From: JAVJSU01 sp040219275 | GTDB lineage: Bacteria > Chloroflexota > Anaerolineae > Aggregatilineales > Phototrophicaceae | Assembly: GCA_040219275.1 (NCBI GenBank) | Contig: JAVJSU010000103.1 | Coordinates: 62,001 to 126,000, forward strand | Reading direction: 5' to 3' | Length of the DNA: 64,000 nt | Shown here: piece by piece, positions 1 to 8,754 of the stretch | Layout of the letters: each line of letters starts with the position of its first letter | How positions within the stretch are numbered: position 1 is the stretch's first letter | Notes under the pieces: model-generated | Told to the model about the DNA's origin: nothing | Databases searched by the model: none | What the model saw: only the letters and a program-made list of their open reading frames with translations | Made by a program: the position numbers and the translations under genes

Positions 1-350
1 TTGTGGCGGTGCCAATCACTTTTTTTTCCGCCAAGAATGCCATTAAATCCCGATTTTGAGGGGAAAATTGGGCAAAAACGTGTGGCAGTTATGGCGTAAA
101 CCATGGCATTTCCGCCACATACTGCCATTAAGTTGGCAGTTTTCAGTAGACAGTGAACCGTTATGGGTTTGATCTTTGCTCAGGATAGCACGGATTGTTC
201 GCCTGTGGTGAGCCAAATGCTCCGCCAAAAGGACTCAGTTTTTAGTCAGGCTGTTTGGGCGATTTCGCCTACGATTTTCCACCGAAATCTACGCTTAATC
301 AATTTTGCGACTATCATCACGAAAAATAACTGTTTTCGTGGTGATTACTC
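1..350. other. Intergenic region upstream of the beta-propeller gene
   Basis: No convincing gene is seen in this 350-base stretch. It is dotted with short GGC/GCC words: the word TGCCATTAA occurs twice (near 38 and 122) and TGGCAGTT-like words occur near 92 and 133, suggesting a degenerate repeat or protein-binding sites. Its last 40 bases hold the inverted repeat listed separately. The short open frames here overlap on both strands and show no domain. Confidence 0.5.
313..345 (+). promoter_or_regulatory. Inverted repeat just before the propeller gene start
   Basis: A 13-base left arm (313-325) pairs with a right arm (333-345) with one G-T wobble and a 7-base loop. Its 3' end lies only five bases before the ATG at 351. 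It occupies the place where a ribosome binding site would be expected, and no good purine-rich site is seen. It could be an operator or an RNA hairpin controlling translation; the sequence alone cannot decide. Confidence 0.45.
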
Positions 351-2354
351 ATGCACAAATTTCGGCTTCTTGTGATTGTATTTTGTTTACTCCTTAGCTT
401 TCCACTTTTCGGGCAAGAAGACCCGTTTCCGCAGTATCAAGAGGTGGGTCGGATTGGTAACGGGACACTTCAGCAAATCGCATGGTCGCCGGACGGTGAG
501 CGATTGGCTGTCGTGAGCACGATAGGGATTTTCCTCTATACACCAGAACTTGAACAGTTTTCCTACTATGAGTGGGAGGCGTATCGTGCAGATGATCTGA
601 TCTGGAGTCCTGATGGGAGATATTTGAGCGTGAAAACGTTCATACTCGGTGATGGCGACGCTTACTGGCAGATATATGAAGTCGCTGATGATGTGCTTGC
701 TCCGCGATTTACCGACTATGCCTCAGTATCTGAGCTTGTGTGGCAGGACGATAGCCTTCTTATTGTCGATTCATCGCGCCTCTACATTATTGCACCCGCG
801 ACAAATGAAGTTGTGTTTGCGCTCGACCAGACTATTTCACAGGTGGAATGGAACGCAACGGCTACACAACTGGCGGTCACGAAAGAGGATGTGGTCACCG
901 TTTATGATGGCACGACATATGAAGACGTGTACAGTATGCAGGGCTTCAACGGCTTCTGGTGGAGTCCGGATGGTGAGCGGTTGGCGTTGCGTTCATCCGT
1001 GCCATTTGATGATGAAGATTCCGGTCTGCTGGTAATTTACGATATTTCAAGCGGGGATGAAGTCGCCCGCTTACAGGGTGAGCTTCTTTCGAATAGTGCT
1101 CTAGAACTCATCCCACAAACGATGGTGCGAGAGCAAATCGCTGATGTTTTGTTTAACTCTGACGGTTGTCAGCTTGTTGTAATTCATGCGAACCCGACAT
1201 TTGCTTCTGACGTGGCGCGCGCATGGAATATTTGCGGTGACCAAGCTCAAATGTCGTCAATTTCATATATGGCATCACCCTCTCGCATTCAGTTGTTTGA
1301 ATGGTCGGCGGATGACGATTACTTTCTGACTTTTGATTGTTGTGGTAGCTGGGGAATTCCCATAGGTTATGCGCGCTCCATTCAACAAGATGAAACGATT
1401 ACCTTGAGTGGTCATCGCTGGCAATTTAGCCCTGATAATCGTCAACTGGCTGTTTACGGTGCAGAACAGGGGAATGTTGATTTCTATGATGCTGAAACCC
1501 TTGAATTGAGCGATACCTTTGCAAGTCGGGGTAATAGTATTCGATCCGTGAGATGGAGTCCCGACGGCGAAAGATTGGCAATTGGGCGGGTCGACTCGCT
1601 AGCGATTATTGATGCAACGACGAAGTCAGTTTTGGCTGTAGAGAATTCGTTTCTCGCACGCAGTATCGTCATTGGATGGGATGTAAGTGGTCGCTATCTT
1701 GCTATCATTTCAGCAGGTTGGGTTGGTAGACAATATGCTTGCGCGAGTGTGCGTGTTTGGGATGCTCAAGAACAGAATTTTGTAGCCTCGTTTGGTGGAT
1801 ATACGCCAATTTACCTCACGGCAACATGGCTAGAGGATAGTACACAGTTAGCGATTTCTCAGAAAGAGTTTCGCTATGGACTTGAGTGCGACGGTGAATC
1901 AAGGCGTGAAATTTGGGATGTAGAAACGCAAGAATTGATTTCAGTTGAACAGCTTGAAGAAACTGAGAACATCTTGTCGCAAATGCGTGGCATTGAGAGT
2001 CCTGACGGGCAGTATATGTTGGTTAGTTCTCCAGATGAAATGGAAATTTGGCGCAACGCTGGCACAACATGGGTACTGCAATCCGAGGTTCAAACTGTGA
2101 ATTTATGTTGCTTCTCGTACGCAAGTTGGCATCCAAATAGCCAATATCTATTCTTTTTCGCAGGTAATGAAGAAACACGTCGTGAATTGTTAATGATTGC
2201 CGACGTGGAGACTGGCGTAGGTCTCTCTTTTACAAGCCGACAGGGGTTGGTAGGGATTGATGGTTACACAGGTTTTGCATGGATGCCAGATGATTCTGGA
2301 TTTGCGCTAGGGGCTAGTGACGGTACGGTGACCATTTATGAACAGGTGCCGTAG
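351..2354 (+). CDS. Secreted WD40/TolB-like beta-propeller protein
   Basis: A 667-residue protein. Residues 1-21 form a signal peptide: basic HKFR, then a long hydrophobic run ending LFG before QED, with no lipobox Cys, so secretion by signal peptidase I is likely. The rest contains repeated blades of WSPDGERLA type (IAWSPDGERLAVVS, LIWSPDGRYLSV, VRWSPDGERLAIGR, FEWSADDDYF), which mark a WD40- or TolB-like propeller. Such domains are binding scaffolds; no catalytic motif is seen. Paired cysteines (DCCGSWG, NLCCFSY) would suit an extracytoplasmic protein. The next gene starts 43 bases downstream on the same strand but has its own -10-like element. The specific ligand or role is unknown. Confidence 0.85.
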   Translation: MHKFRLLVIVFCLLLSFPLFGQEDPFPQYQEVGRIGNGTLQQIAWSPDGERLAVVSTIGIFLYTPELEQFSYYEWEAYRADDLIWSPDGRYLSVKTFILGDGDAYWQIYEVADDVLAPRFTDYASVSELVWQDDSLLIVDSSRLYIIAPATNEVVFALDQTISQVEWNATATQLAVTKEDVVTVYDGTTYEDVYSMQGFNGFWWSPDGERLALRSSVPFDDEDSGLLVIYDISSGDEVARLQGELLSNSALELIPQTMVREQIADVLFNSDGCQLVVIHANPTFASDVARAWNICGDQAQMSSISYMASPSRIQLFEWSADDDYFLTFDCCGSWGIPIGYARSIQQDETITLSGHRWQFSPDNRQLAVYGAEQGNVDFYDAETLELSDTFASRGNSIRSVRWSPDGERLAIGRVDSLAIIDATTKSVLAVENSFLARSIVIGWDVSGRYLAIISAGWVGRQYACASVRVWDAQEQNFVASFGGYTPIYLTATWLEDSTQLAISQKEFRYGLECDGESRREIWDVETQELISVEQLEETENILSQMRGIESPDGQYMLVSSPDEMEIWRNAGTTWVLQSEVQTVNLCCFSYASWHPNSQYLFFFAGNEETRRELLMIADVETGVGLSFTSRQGLVGIDGYTGFAWMPDDSGFALGASDGTVTIYEQVP

Positions 2355-2363
2355 TTTTTGCGC

Positions 2364-2369
2364 TATAAT
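2364..2369 (+). promoter_or_regulatory. Candidate -10 element (TATAAT)
   Basis: A perfect TATAAT lies in the 43-base gap between the propeller gene and the dehydrogenase. No good -35 hexamer is seen 17 bases upstream. If it is used, transcription would begin near 2376, downstream of the in-frame codon at 2358. That supports the ATG at 2397 as the dehydrogenase start. Confidence 0.35.
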
Positions 2370-2396
2370 CACGCGAAAAAATGGAGTGATTTACGC

Positions 2397-3785
2397 ATGG
2401 CATATACTCGTTTAACCCCTGAATTGATTGATGAATTAAAAGGTATCACAGGCGAGGGCAACCTCAGCACGGCACAGGCGGATATTGACCTGCACGCCCG
2501 CGATCAATCGCAACATCAGGCACACTCTGCGGAAGTGGTCATCTGGGCGACGGATGGACAGCAAGTGGCAAATGTGTTGCGCTTCGCCAACGAACATTGT
2601 ATCCCTGTGACTCCGTGGGGTGTGGGGACATCGTTGGAAGGCAATCCGATTCCGTTGTATGGCGGTATTTCGTTCTCGTTTGAGAAAATGACCGAGATTG
2701 TTGAAGTCCACGCGGATGATTTTCAGGTCACTGTTCAACCGGGACTGGGGCATAAAGACCTGAACGAAAAATTGGCGCGTTACGGCTTATTCTTTGCACC
2801 TGATCCGGGGGCGAATGCGACCATCGGCGGGATGCTGGCGAATAATGCCGCCGGAATCCGTACCGTCAAATATGGCGCGAGCAAGGACAATGTGCTGAAA
2901 ATGCAGGTCGCGCTGGCGGATGGACGGTTGATTGAAGTCGGTTCGCGCTCGGTGAAGCAATCTGCTGGCTATGATTTGTTGCATCTGTTTGTGGGGAGCG
3001 AAGGCACGCTCGGAATCATCACACAAGCCACACTCAAGCTGGTGCCGGTGGCGGAGCACATGAGCGCGGCATTGGCGGCATTTGAAACGGTAGAGCAAGC
3101 GGTAGAGGCGGTGGTCGCCGTTCGTGGCAGTGGGCTTGATCCGGCGGCGCTGGAATTGGTGGATGCGGCACACGCTAAGATGCTCCGTGATACCGAAGGC
3201 GTGGATATGGCAGAAGCACCGACGCTATTTATGGAGTTCCATGCCGCGCACGAAGCGACGCTTGCGTATGGCTTGGAGATGGTGCAAGAGATTTGCGAAG
3301 ATTTGGGCGCGGTCAGCTTTAGGGCGACGACTGACCCGACGGAGCGCAAGAAAATCTGGCACGCCCGCCATCATTCGTATGAGATTATGGTGCGGACGCA
3401 TCCTGACAAGAAATTCTTCATCAACGATGTCGCTGTGCCGATTAGCGCCTATCCTGAGTTGATCGGTTATGTTGAACAACTCAAACATGAGCACAACGTC
3501 ACCGCGTATATGATCGGTCATGCTGGCGATGGCAATGTGCATGTTGAATTCCCGTATTCAAACGATGAGGAATATTTGAAGCGTCAGGAACTTAACGGGT
3601 TGATCGTCAAGAAGGCGCTCTTATTGGGTGGGACGGCAACCGGCGAACATGGGGTGGGTATTGGTAAGGCGAAGTATATGCCGGATGAACACGGCGCAAC
3701 GCTGGATGTGATGTGGGCGATTAAGCAGACACTTGATCCGAATAACATCTTAAATCCCGGAAAAATTTTCCCGGCGCAAGCATAG
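2397..3785 (+). CDS. FAD-linked 2-hydroxyacid dehydrogenase (GlcD / D-lactate dehydrogenase family)
   Basis: A 462-residue member of the PCMH-type FAD oxidoreductases that oxidise D-lactate, glycolate or similar 2-hydroxyacids to 2-oxoacids. The FAD-binding half carries VTPWGVGTSLEGNP and the segment around PDPGANATIGGMLANNAAG, then VGSEGTLGIIT. The C-terminal substrate half has HAGDGNVHVEFP and the family signature EHGVGIGKAKYM. The length fits single-subunit GlcD/Dld proteins; no Fe-S domain is fused and no glcE or glcF neighbour is seen. The ATG at 2397 is preferred to the upstream frame start at 2358 because GGAG lies about 10 bases before it. The substrate cannot be fixed from sequence: D-lactate and glycolate are both plausible. 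Confidence 0.9.
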   Translation: MAYTRLTPELIDELKGITGEGNLSTAQADIDLHARDQSQHQAHSAEVVIWATDGQQVANVLRFANEHCIPVTPWGVGTSLEGNPIPLYGGISFSFEKMTEIVEVHADDFQVTVQPGLGHKDLNEKLARYGLFFAPDPGANATIGGMLANNAAGIRTVKYGASKDNVLKMQVALADGRLIEVGSRSVKQSAGYDLLHLFVGSEGTLGIITQATLKLVPVAEHMSAALAAFETVEQAVEAVVAVRGSGLDPAALELVDAAHAKMLRDTEGVDMAEAPTLFMEFHAAHEATLAYGLEMVQEICEDLGAVSFRATTDPTERKKIWHARHHSYEIMVRTHPDKKFFINDVAVPISAYPELIGYVEQLKHEHNVTAYMIGHAGDGNVHVEFPYSNDEEYLKRQELNGLIVKKALLLGGTATGEHGVGIGKAKYMPDEHGATLDVMWAIKQTLDPNNILNPGKIFPAQA

Positions 3786-3914
3786 TTCAAGGCTGGTATT
3801 GTTATTATGGAGGGCGCATGGTCAGGTCTGTGCGCCCTGCTGACAGAGCAAGTTTATGAGGATGCGTACTTAGAGCTTGTTTTGAAATAGTTATTTTATG
3901 TAGCGTTTTCAAGG

Positions 3915-4014
3915 AAATTGAGGAAATCCCCCCTCTAAATCTCCCCCCACTTCGTAAGGGGAGACTTGTTCCCCTTCATTGCAAAGGGGATAGGGGAAAA
4001 TACTCAAATTTGAG
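3915..4014. repeat. C-rich/G-rich nested hairpin element (MITE- or REP-like)
   Basis: This intergenic stretch has runs of C followed by runs of G that fold into small stems, for example CCCC...GGGG around an ACTTCGTA spacer and CCCCTT-cattgca-AAGGGG. It ends with the perfect palindrome CTCAAATTTGAG at 4003-4014. Such intergenic C/G-run elements are typically multi-copy, and the sequence lies 3' of two convergent genes. It may act as a bidirectional terminator or be a small non-autonomous repeat. No second copy occurs in this window. Confidence 0.45.
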
Positions 4015-4051
4015 CAAGAGTTACATAGTATGTCATATTTAAGATACGCTC

Positions 4052-4414
4052 TTAGAATTCGTACTTATCTTCGTAGTAGTCGTCTTCGTCTTCTTCATCG
4101 TCATCGTAATAGAGTTCGTCGTCATCGTCATAAAGTGACTCATCATCGTCGTCAAATTCATCAACGTCGAAGCCTTCATCTTCGATAACTTCCTCATCTT
4201 CTACGACGATAGGTACATCAAGGTCATCTAAGTCTTCGAGATCGTCGTCTAATTCTTCAATGTCGTCGTCGAGGTCAAAGTCTTCCTCATCGAAATCTTC
4301 AAGGTCGTCTTCCTCCTCTTCCAATTCTTCATCAAGTTCAAGCTCTTCGTCGTCGATTTCTGGTTCCGCCGCAAAGAGGGCGAAAGTCCGATTGAATTGG
4401 GCATCGTTAAGCAT
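4052..4414 (-). CDS. Extremely acidic low-complexity protein
   Basis: A 120-residue protein whose residues from about 18 onward are overwhelmingly Asp and Glu, with interspersed Leu, Phe and, near the end, Tyr. Only the first 17 residues (MLNDAQFNRTFALFAAE) look like a normal amphipathic segment. A purine-rich AGGGGA about eight bases before the ATG supports translation, and synonymous Asp/Glu codons vary (GAC/GAT, GAA/GAG), which argues against a simple triplet expansion. Comparable acidic tails occur in RNA polymerase delta subunits and histone-chaperone-like proteins, but no delta N-terminal domain is visible. A role as a nucleic-acid mimic or cation buffer is only a guess. Confidence 0.7.
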   Translation of the reverse strand: MLNDAQFNRTFALFAAEPEIDDEELELDEELEEEEDDLEDFDEEDFDLDDDIEELDDDLEDLDDLDVPIVVEDEEVIEDEGFDVDEFDDDDESLYDDDDELYYDDDEEDEDDYYEDKYEF

Positions 4415-4488
4415 GATTTTCCCCTATATTAGTGCAAAACCGCGTTTATTTGCTTCTATTAAACCACAATTTTGTGGTTGTCAAGCAT

Positions 4489-5058
4489 TCATTTATTGAC
4501 CATGCTTAAGAATAGACCATGAACACGCGAATCATGCGTTAATTCCGGGTGAAAGGCAGTGGCGAGTAAATGTCCCTGTCGGGTGGCGACGATGCGCCCG
4601 TTCTCTAATTGGCAGAGCACATCCACGCCGTCGCCTACCGCTGTCACTACGGGTGCACGAATGAATATCGCATGAAATGGATCACCTTCTAAGCCGGTGA
4701 TGTCAAGATTGGCTTCAAAACTGTCAATTTGTCGCCCGAATGCGTTTCGATCTACAACAATATCCATTAACCCCAAAATCGGTTGTTGGTTATGCCCTAA
4801 TTCTTTGGCGAGAAAAATCATCCCCGCGCATGTTCCCCATGTCGGCTTTTCCTGTGCGAATTTACGTAGAGGCTCCATTAATCCATAGCTGGTCGCCAGT
4901 TTGCCGATGGTGGTACTTTCACCGCCGGGCATGACCAGACCATCAAGATCATTTAGATGTTCCGGTAAACGCACCTGAACGGTCTCTGCACCGAGTTCTT
5001 TCAGCATTTTCTGATGTTCGATAAACGCGCCCTGTAATGCCAATACGCCGATTTTCAT
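4489..5058 (-). CDS. pdxT: Pyridoxal 5'-phosphate synthase glutaminase subunit PdxT
   Basis: A 189-residue class I glutamine amidotransferase that hydrolyses glutamine and passes ammonia to the PdxS synthase, giving pyridoxal phosphate. It starts MKIGVLALQGAF, carries the oxyanion motif MPGGESTT, the nucleophile Cys in WGTCAGMIFLA, and the C-terminal His/Glu pair in ATAFHPELTHD. Length is normal for the family. The Met of MKIG is chosen; the frame extends four codons further but the family begins here. The usual partner pdxS is not adjacent and is not in this window, so it must lie elsewhere. The gene is followed by the acidic-protein gene on the same strand. Confidence 0.95.
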   Translation of the reverse strand: MKIGVLALQGAFIEHQKMLKELGAETVQVRLPEHLNDLDGLVMPGGESTTIGKLATSYGLMEPLRKFAQEKPTWGTCAGMIFLAKELGHNQQPILGLMDIVVDRNAFGRQIDSFEANLDITGLEGDPFHAIFIRAPVVTAVGDGVDVLCQLENGRIVATRQGHLLATAFHPELTHDSRVHGLFLSMVNK

Positions 5059-5169
5059 GTAGACCAACACTCCCCATAAGTTTAGGTATGTGCTTAATCT
5101 TCATGTTTGTGGGGAGACAAATCAAGAGGTGAATAAGTCCATTCGCTTTGAATATGGCTTGCGATGGAC

Positions 5170-6300
5170 TTATGCTGTGGTCTCGCCGGCTTTGATGATG
5201 GCAATTTCACTGAGGATTTGCTCAGGGATGTGCACTTTTTTCTCGAGATAGGGCAAGTCTTTGATGTGCGGGTTTGAAGCGACAAGGGAGCGCCATAACC
5301 GCAGTGCTTCTTCCATGTTGACTTCGCCGCCTAGACGATGGTAGCTGGCAACCAACCCCACCGAGGCAAAGTGATGCTCCGGTTGTATACGGCAAGATTT
5401 TTGAAAGTCATTGATGGCTTCTGGATAGCGTTCCGTCAGATAATAGATAGTGGCGCGTGTGCCGAAGGGATTGGGATGATCTGGCATCAATTTTATGGCG
5501 TAGTTTGCGTCGTCTAATGCGCTGTCGAATTGTCCCGCTAATGCACGCTCATAGGCACGATTATTGTATGCCAGACCGTAATGCGGGTTGACTTGAATTG
5601 CCTGAGTATAGACAGCAATGGCATTGTCTACATTGCCCTGTGCGGAGTAGGTCGCGCCGAGATTGACATAGGCTTCTACAAAATCAGGACGGCTGGCGAT
5701 GCAATGATGATAATCTTCGATTGCGGCGGCATTATTGCCTTCTTGCTGATAAATGATGCCCCGTAGCGCGTAGGCATAAATATAAGATGGCTTGCGCGTA
5801 ATGACGATATTGATGTCCTGTAGCGCGGCGGCGTACTGTTTTTGGATCATGTGGATGTTGGCGCGCATGGCATAGCTCATAAAGAAATCCGGCTTGAGTT
5901 GCAGGGCGCTGTTGAAATCTGCAAGGGAGTCGTCCCATTTTGCCTGTGAAAAATGTGCTAGCCCGCGATTATGAAAATAGGTGTGGATGTTCGGGTTGAG
6001 TTCAATCGCCCGGTTCAACCGCAGTATCGCCTCGTCGGTTCTGCCCTCTTTGAGCAGGGACGCGCCACGTTCATTGAAGATAAACGCCGCAGGATGTGAA
6101 ATTGCATGATATTTCAGTTGTAAGTAAAGTGGCACGAAGATCAGGATTGGCGCAAAGACCAGCGTTAAATTGAATAATGACCGGATGTTACCATCAATGA
6201 TGAGGCTGACCGCCGCCATCAGATACCCGATGAGGATGCCCACGATAAGCGGTGCTAATATCGCCCGTAAGTAAGTTACGAGATAGTTAACGTATTTCAT
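5170..6300 (-). CDS. Membrane-anchored TPR protein
   Basis: A 376-residue protein. Two hydrophobic helices near the N-terminus (about residues 12-35 and 44-62) should place it in the membrane. From about residue 70 onward it consists of tandem 34-residue tetratricopeptide repeats with the usual W/L-G-Y-A-F-A-P positions (for example RGASLLKEGRTDEAILRLNRAIELNP, here given in part). TPRs are protein-binding scaffolds. The C-terminal segment EEALRLWRSLVASNP resembles the end of the TPR protein at 7470-8624 (DEAQRLWRDMVELD), so the two are probably paralogues. No enzymatic domain is seen, and the partner is unknown. Confidence 0.85.
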   Translation of the reverse strand: MKYVNYLVTYLRAILAPLIVGILIGYLMAAVSLIIDGNIRSLFNLTLVFAPILIFVPLYLQLKYHAISHPAAFIFNERGASLLKEGRTDEAILRLNRAIELNPNIHTYFHNRGLAHFSQAKWDDSLADFNSALQLKPDFFMSYAMRANIHMIQKQYAAALQDINIVITRKPSYIYAYALRGIIYQQEGNNAAAIEDYHHCIASRPDFVEAYVNLGATYSAQGNVDNAIAVYTQAIQVNPHYGLAYNNRAYERALAGQFDSALDDANYAIKLMPDHPNPFGTRATIYYLTERYPEAINDFQKSCRIQPEHHFASVGLVASYHRLGGEVNMEEALRLWRSLVASNPHIKDLPYLEKKVHIPEQILSEIAIIKAGETTA

Positions 6301-6465
6301 TTGTATTCATCCTAACACCTGTTATTGAGGGTCAACATTGCCCAGAATAACAGCGTTCACTGTGGTTGAGAACACTATCGACAAAGCGTCATTTATTTTA
6401 CCTTACTACATATGACGTAATTTTGATGCACGTCGTTCCATTTTGAATTGTCATAGATTTGTCTT

Positions 6466-6498
6466 AAAACAAAACATGGCGGGAGGGGGACCGCCATG
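6466..6498 (-). terminator. Intrinsic terminator after the 205-aa TPR gene
   Basis: On the minus strand CATGGCGG pairs with CCGCCATG (8 bp, 8-base loop) and is followed by TTTTGTTTT. It lies about 70 bases downstream of the TPR gene that ends at 6567 and separates it from the next minus-strand TPR gene. Confidence 0.75.
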
Positions 6499-6566
6499 CT
6501 TTGTTCAGAAAAACAACCTGACATAAATGTCTGTTGATTCCTTTTAAGATTGGGTATGGTGTTCGC

Positions 6567-7184
6567 CTATATTTGCCGGCGAAGTTCACCGATCAATGTT
6601 TTGACTTCGTTGCGTTGCTTAAAACCCTGCATTACACCACGTTCAAGATAGGTGAAATAATCGCTCAAGGCTTCGCTTAATTGCCCCTGTTTAACGCGCA
6701 CATCACCACGACGGCGATATGCCACGACGTTGTTCGGGTCACATCGGATAGCGGCGTTGTAATCACTAATCGCGGCGCTTAAATTGCCCTGTGCATATTC
6801 CGCCAACCCGCGATAGAGATAAAGTACGGTAGTATGATCGGGATTGAGATAAATGGCGACATTGTAATCAGAAACTGCCGCGGCGAAATCCCCGATGGCG
6901 TAATAAACTAAACCGCGCTGTGTGAGGGCATCCATCTTTTTATGATTTTGATCTAAGACGAAGTTAATCTCAGACAGGGCGGCTTCATGTTCGCCGAGTT
7001 GAGTAAGGGCTGTTCCACGTAGCAGGTAAGCATCCAAAAAGGTTGGGACATGTTGTAATGCGGTGTTGCAAGCCGTGAGTGCGCGTTGATATTCACCTTG
7101 CTGGATGTATGTATTCGCCCAATTATAGTACGTTTGGGCGAGTAAATGCTTACCTGTAGATTTGATGTTTGATAAGAAGTTCAT
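6567..7184 (-). CDS. Small soluble TPR protein
   Basis: A 205-residue protein built almost entirely of about five TPRs (for example NWANTYIQQGEYQRALTAC, LRGTALTQLGEHEAALSEI, RGLVYYAIGDFAAAVSDYN). Unlike its neighbours it lacks a membrane segment. It ends in a basic tail (KQRNEVKTLIGELRRQI). The gene sits between the two larger TPR genes and has its own terminator, so it is probably monocistronic. It likely arose by local duplication within a TPR gene family. Function beyond protein binding cannot be stated. Confidence 0.8.
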   Translation of the reverse strand: MNFLSNIKSTGKHLLAQTYYNWANTYIQQGEYQRALTACNTALQHVPTFLDAYLLRGTALTQLGEHEAALSEINFVLDQNHKKMDALTQRGLVYYAIGDFAAAVSDYNVAIYLNPDHTTVLYLYRGLAEYAQGNLSAAISDYNAAIRCDPNNVVAYRRRGDVRVKQGQLSEALSDYFTYLERGVMQGFKQRNEVKTLIGELRRQI

Positions 7185-7469
7185 TTTGTAACCCCAAGTA
7201 AATTATACTTTTATGTATTTTCAACAAAAAAACTTTATATTTATTATGCACTTTGCTGGTATTTTTAGTCAATTAAGATAGCGTAGATGAATTTCTGCAC
7301 CATCAATTGTTTCTTATATAATCTTAGGATAGCATGGAGTTGTGTTTAGAAAGCTAAAGAAATCTGATTTTATTATGAAATTTGTTTGAGCATCGGATAA
7401 ATGGGCTGTAATATGGATAAGTAGTGGATTGATGTTTCGTAGATTTTACGGCTGTGATTGGGGTCAGGT

Positions 7470-8624
7470 ATGGAATTTGTTGTCGTTATTTTGCTCATTC
7501 TTAACATATGGTTCATTTTGATTGTTGCCTTAGCTACTCTCGTAAATCGCACATTTAAAGCGAAAAATTATGAGCGCGCTATATTGTATAGCACAATTTT
7601 GACGTTCCTAAATCCCATTAACGGAAAAATATTTTACGGACGGGGTCTTACTTACCAGGCGAACGGACAGCTTGATCTGGCAATTAAAGACTTTGTACGA
7701 GCTATAAAATTAAGAAAGGGTTCGTTTCAATCGTATTATGCGTTGTTGGATATACTATGTGTAAAGCACCGTGTAGAAAAATTTGCCCCTTTTGCCAACG
7801 AGATTGTCCGTTTTTTGCCAAATCAAGCGGAAAGTTACAATATTCGCGGCGTTTATTATATGTTATTAGAACAATATGATGATGCGCTGGCGGATTTTGA
7901 AAAGTCGTTGATGATTTTACCTACAGAACCGCGCTACATTAGCAATCAAGCATGGTCGCTGTATAAATTGGGAAAGGTGGCAGTAGCGAAGAAAATTTAT
8001 GATGATCTTGTAAAGACAAATATCAATTTTCTTCATGCTCGGCAAAATCTTATCATCATTGCCATTGAAGAAAAACGCCTGGAGGATGCATTAACTCTGG
8101 CTGATGCGCTCCTAAAAATAGACAATGCCTCATCATTTTATTTTCAACTGAGAAGCCGAATCTATCGCAAACTTGAACGTTATACTGAGGCGTTTACGGA
8201 TATTGAGTTTGCATTACGCTTACAATCAGATCAGGCGGGTCATTATCTTGAGCGTGGATTAATCTATACTGACATGCAAAACTACGACTCTGCCATTGCC
8301 GATTTTACGCAGTCTATTGCGCTTGCTCCTCTAGAATCTTGCCCTTATGTTGATCGTGGCGCGGTGTATTTCGTTCTGGATCGCATTGACGAAGCTCATG
8401 CGGATGCCGTGAAAGCCTATGAATTGGAAGCAGATTCCAAATATTCGATCAGTCTGCTGGCGCTGACCTCTTTTATTCGAGGGGAAATTGACGAAGCGCA
8501 ACGGTTGTGGCGTGACATGGTCGAACTTGATGAACGCTATATGGATGTTGCATGGACGGTGGAGGATTTGGGCTGGAAAGATCTGCTGGTGGCTGTGACG
8601 GAAAAGCTGATCGCCACGCTATAG
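7470..8624 (+). CDS. Membrane-anchored TPR protein
   Basis: A 384-residue protein with one strongly hydrophobic N-terminal helix (FVVVILLILNIWFILIVAL) followed by about nine TPRs, then a C-terminal segment with RLWRDMVELD, as in the TPR protein at 5170-6300. The ATG at 7470 is chosen because GGGG lies about seven bases upstream; a TTG four codons earlier is the alternative. The gene diverges from the 205-aa TPR gene across an AT-rich 285-base region that must hold both promoters. The gene is more AT-rich than the surrounding housekeeping genes. Confidence 0.85.
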   Translation: MEFVVVILLILNIWFILIVALATLVNRTFKAKNYERAILYSTILTFLNPINGKIFYGRGLTYQANGQLDLAIKDFVRAIKLRKGSFQSYYALLDILCVKHRVEKFAPFANEIVRFLPNQAESYNIRGVYYMLLEQYDDALADFEKSLMILPTEPRYISNQAWSLYKLGKVAVAKKIYDDLVKTNINFLHARQNLIIIAIEEKRLEDALTLADALLKIDNASSFYFQLRSRIYRKLERYTEAFTDIEFALRLQSDQAGHYLERGLIYTDMQNYDSAIADFTQSIALAPLESCPYVDRGAVYFVLDRIDEAHADAVKAYELEADSKYSISLLALTSFIRGEIDEAQRLWRDMVELDERYMDVAWTVEDLGWKDLLVAVTEKLIATL

Positions 8625-8754
8625 TTTGATTCTGGTTTGAATTGCCCACTGATTCGCCAACTTTAAAATAATTTCCCCTACAATGGAACTATCAGGACAA
8701 GACCATTGTCTAAATAGATGATGATATGAACACAGTAGAAAGTTAGACTCTGCG

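Noticed and set aside
2358..2396. Upstream start of the 2-hydroxyacid dehydrogenase
   Set aside because: It would begin just before the TATAAT element, lacks a ribosome binding site, and adds residues not seen in the family.
4260..4499. Plus-strand frame of mostly Ser and Lys
   Set aside because: It is the antisense shadow of the acidic protein (GAT/GAA read as serine codons) and has no Shine-Dalgarno or domain.
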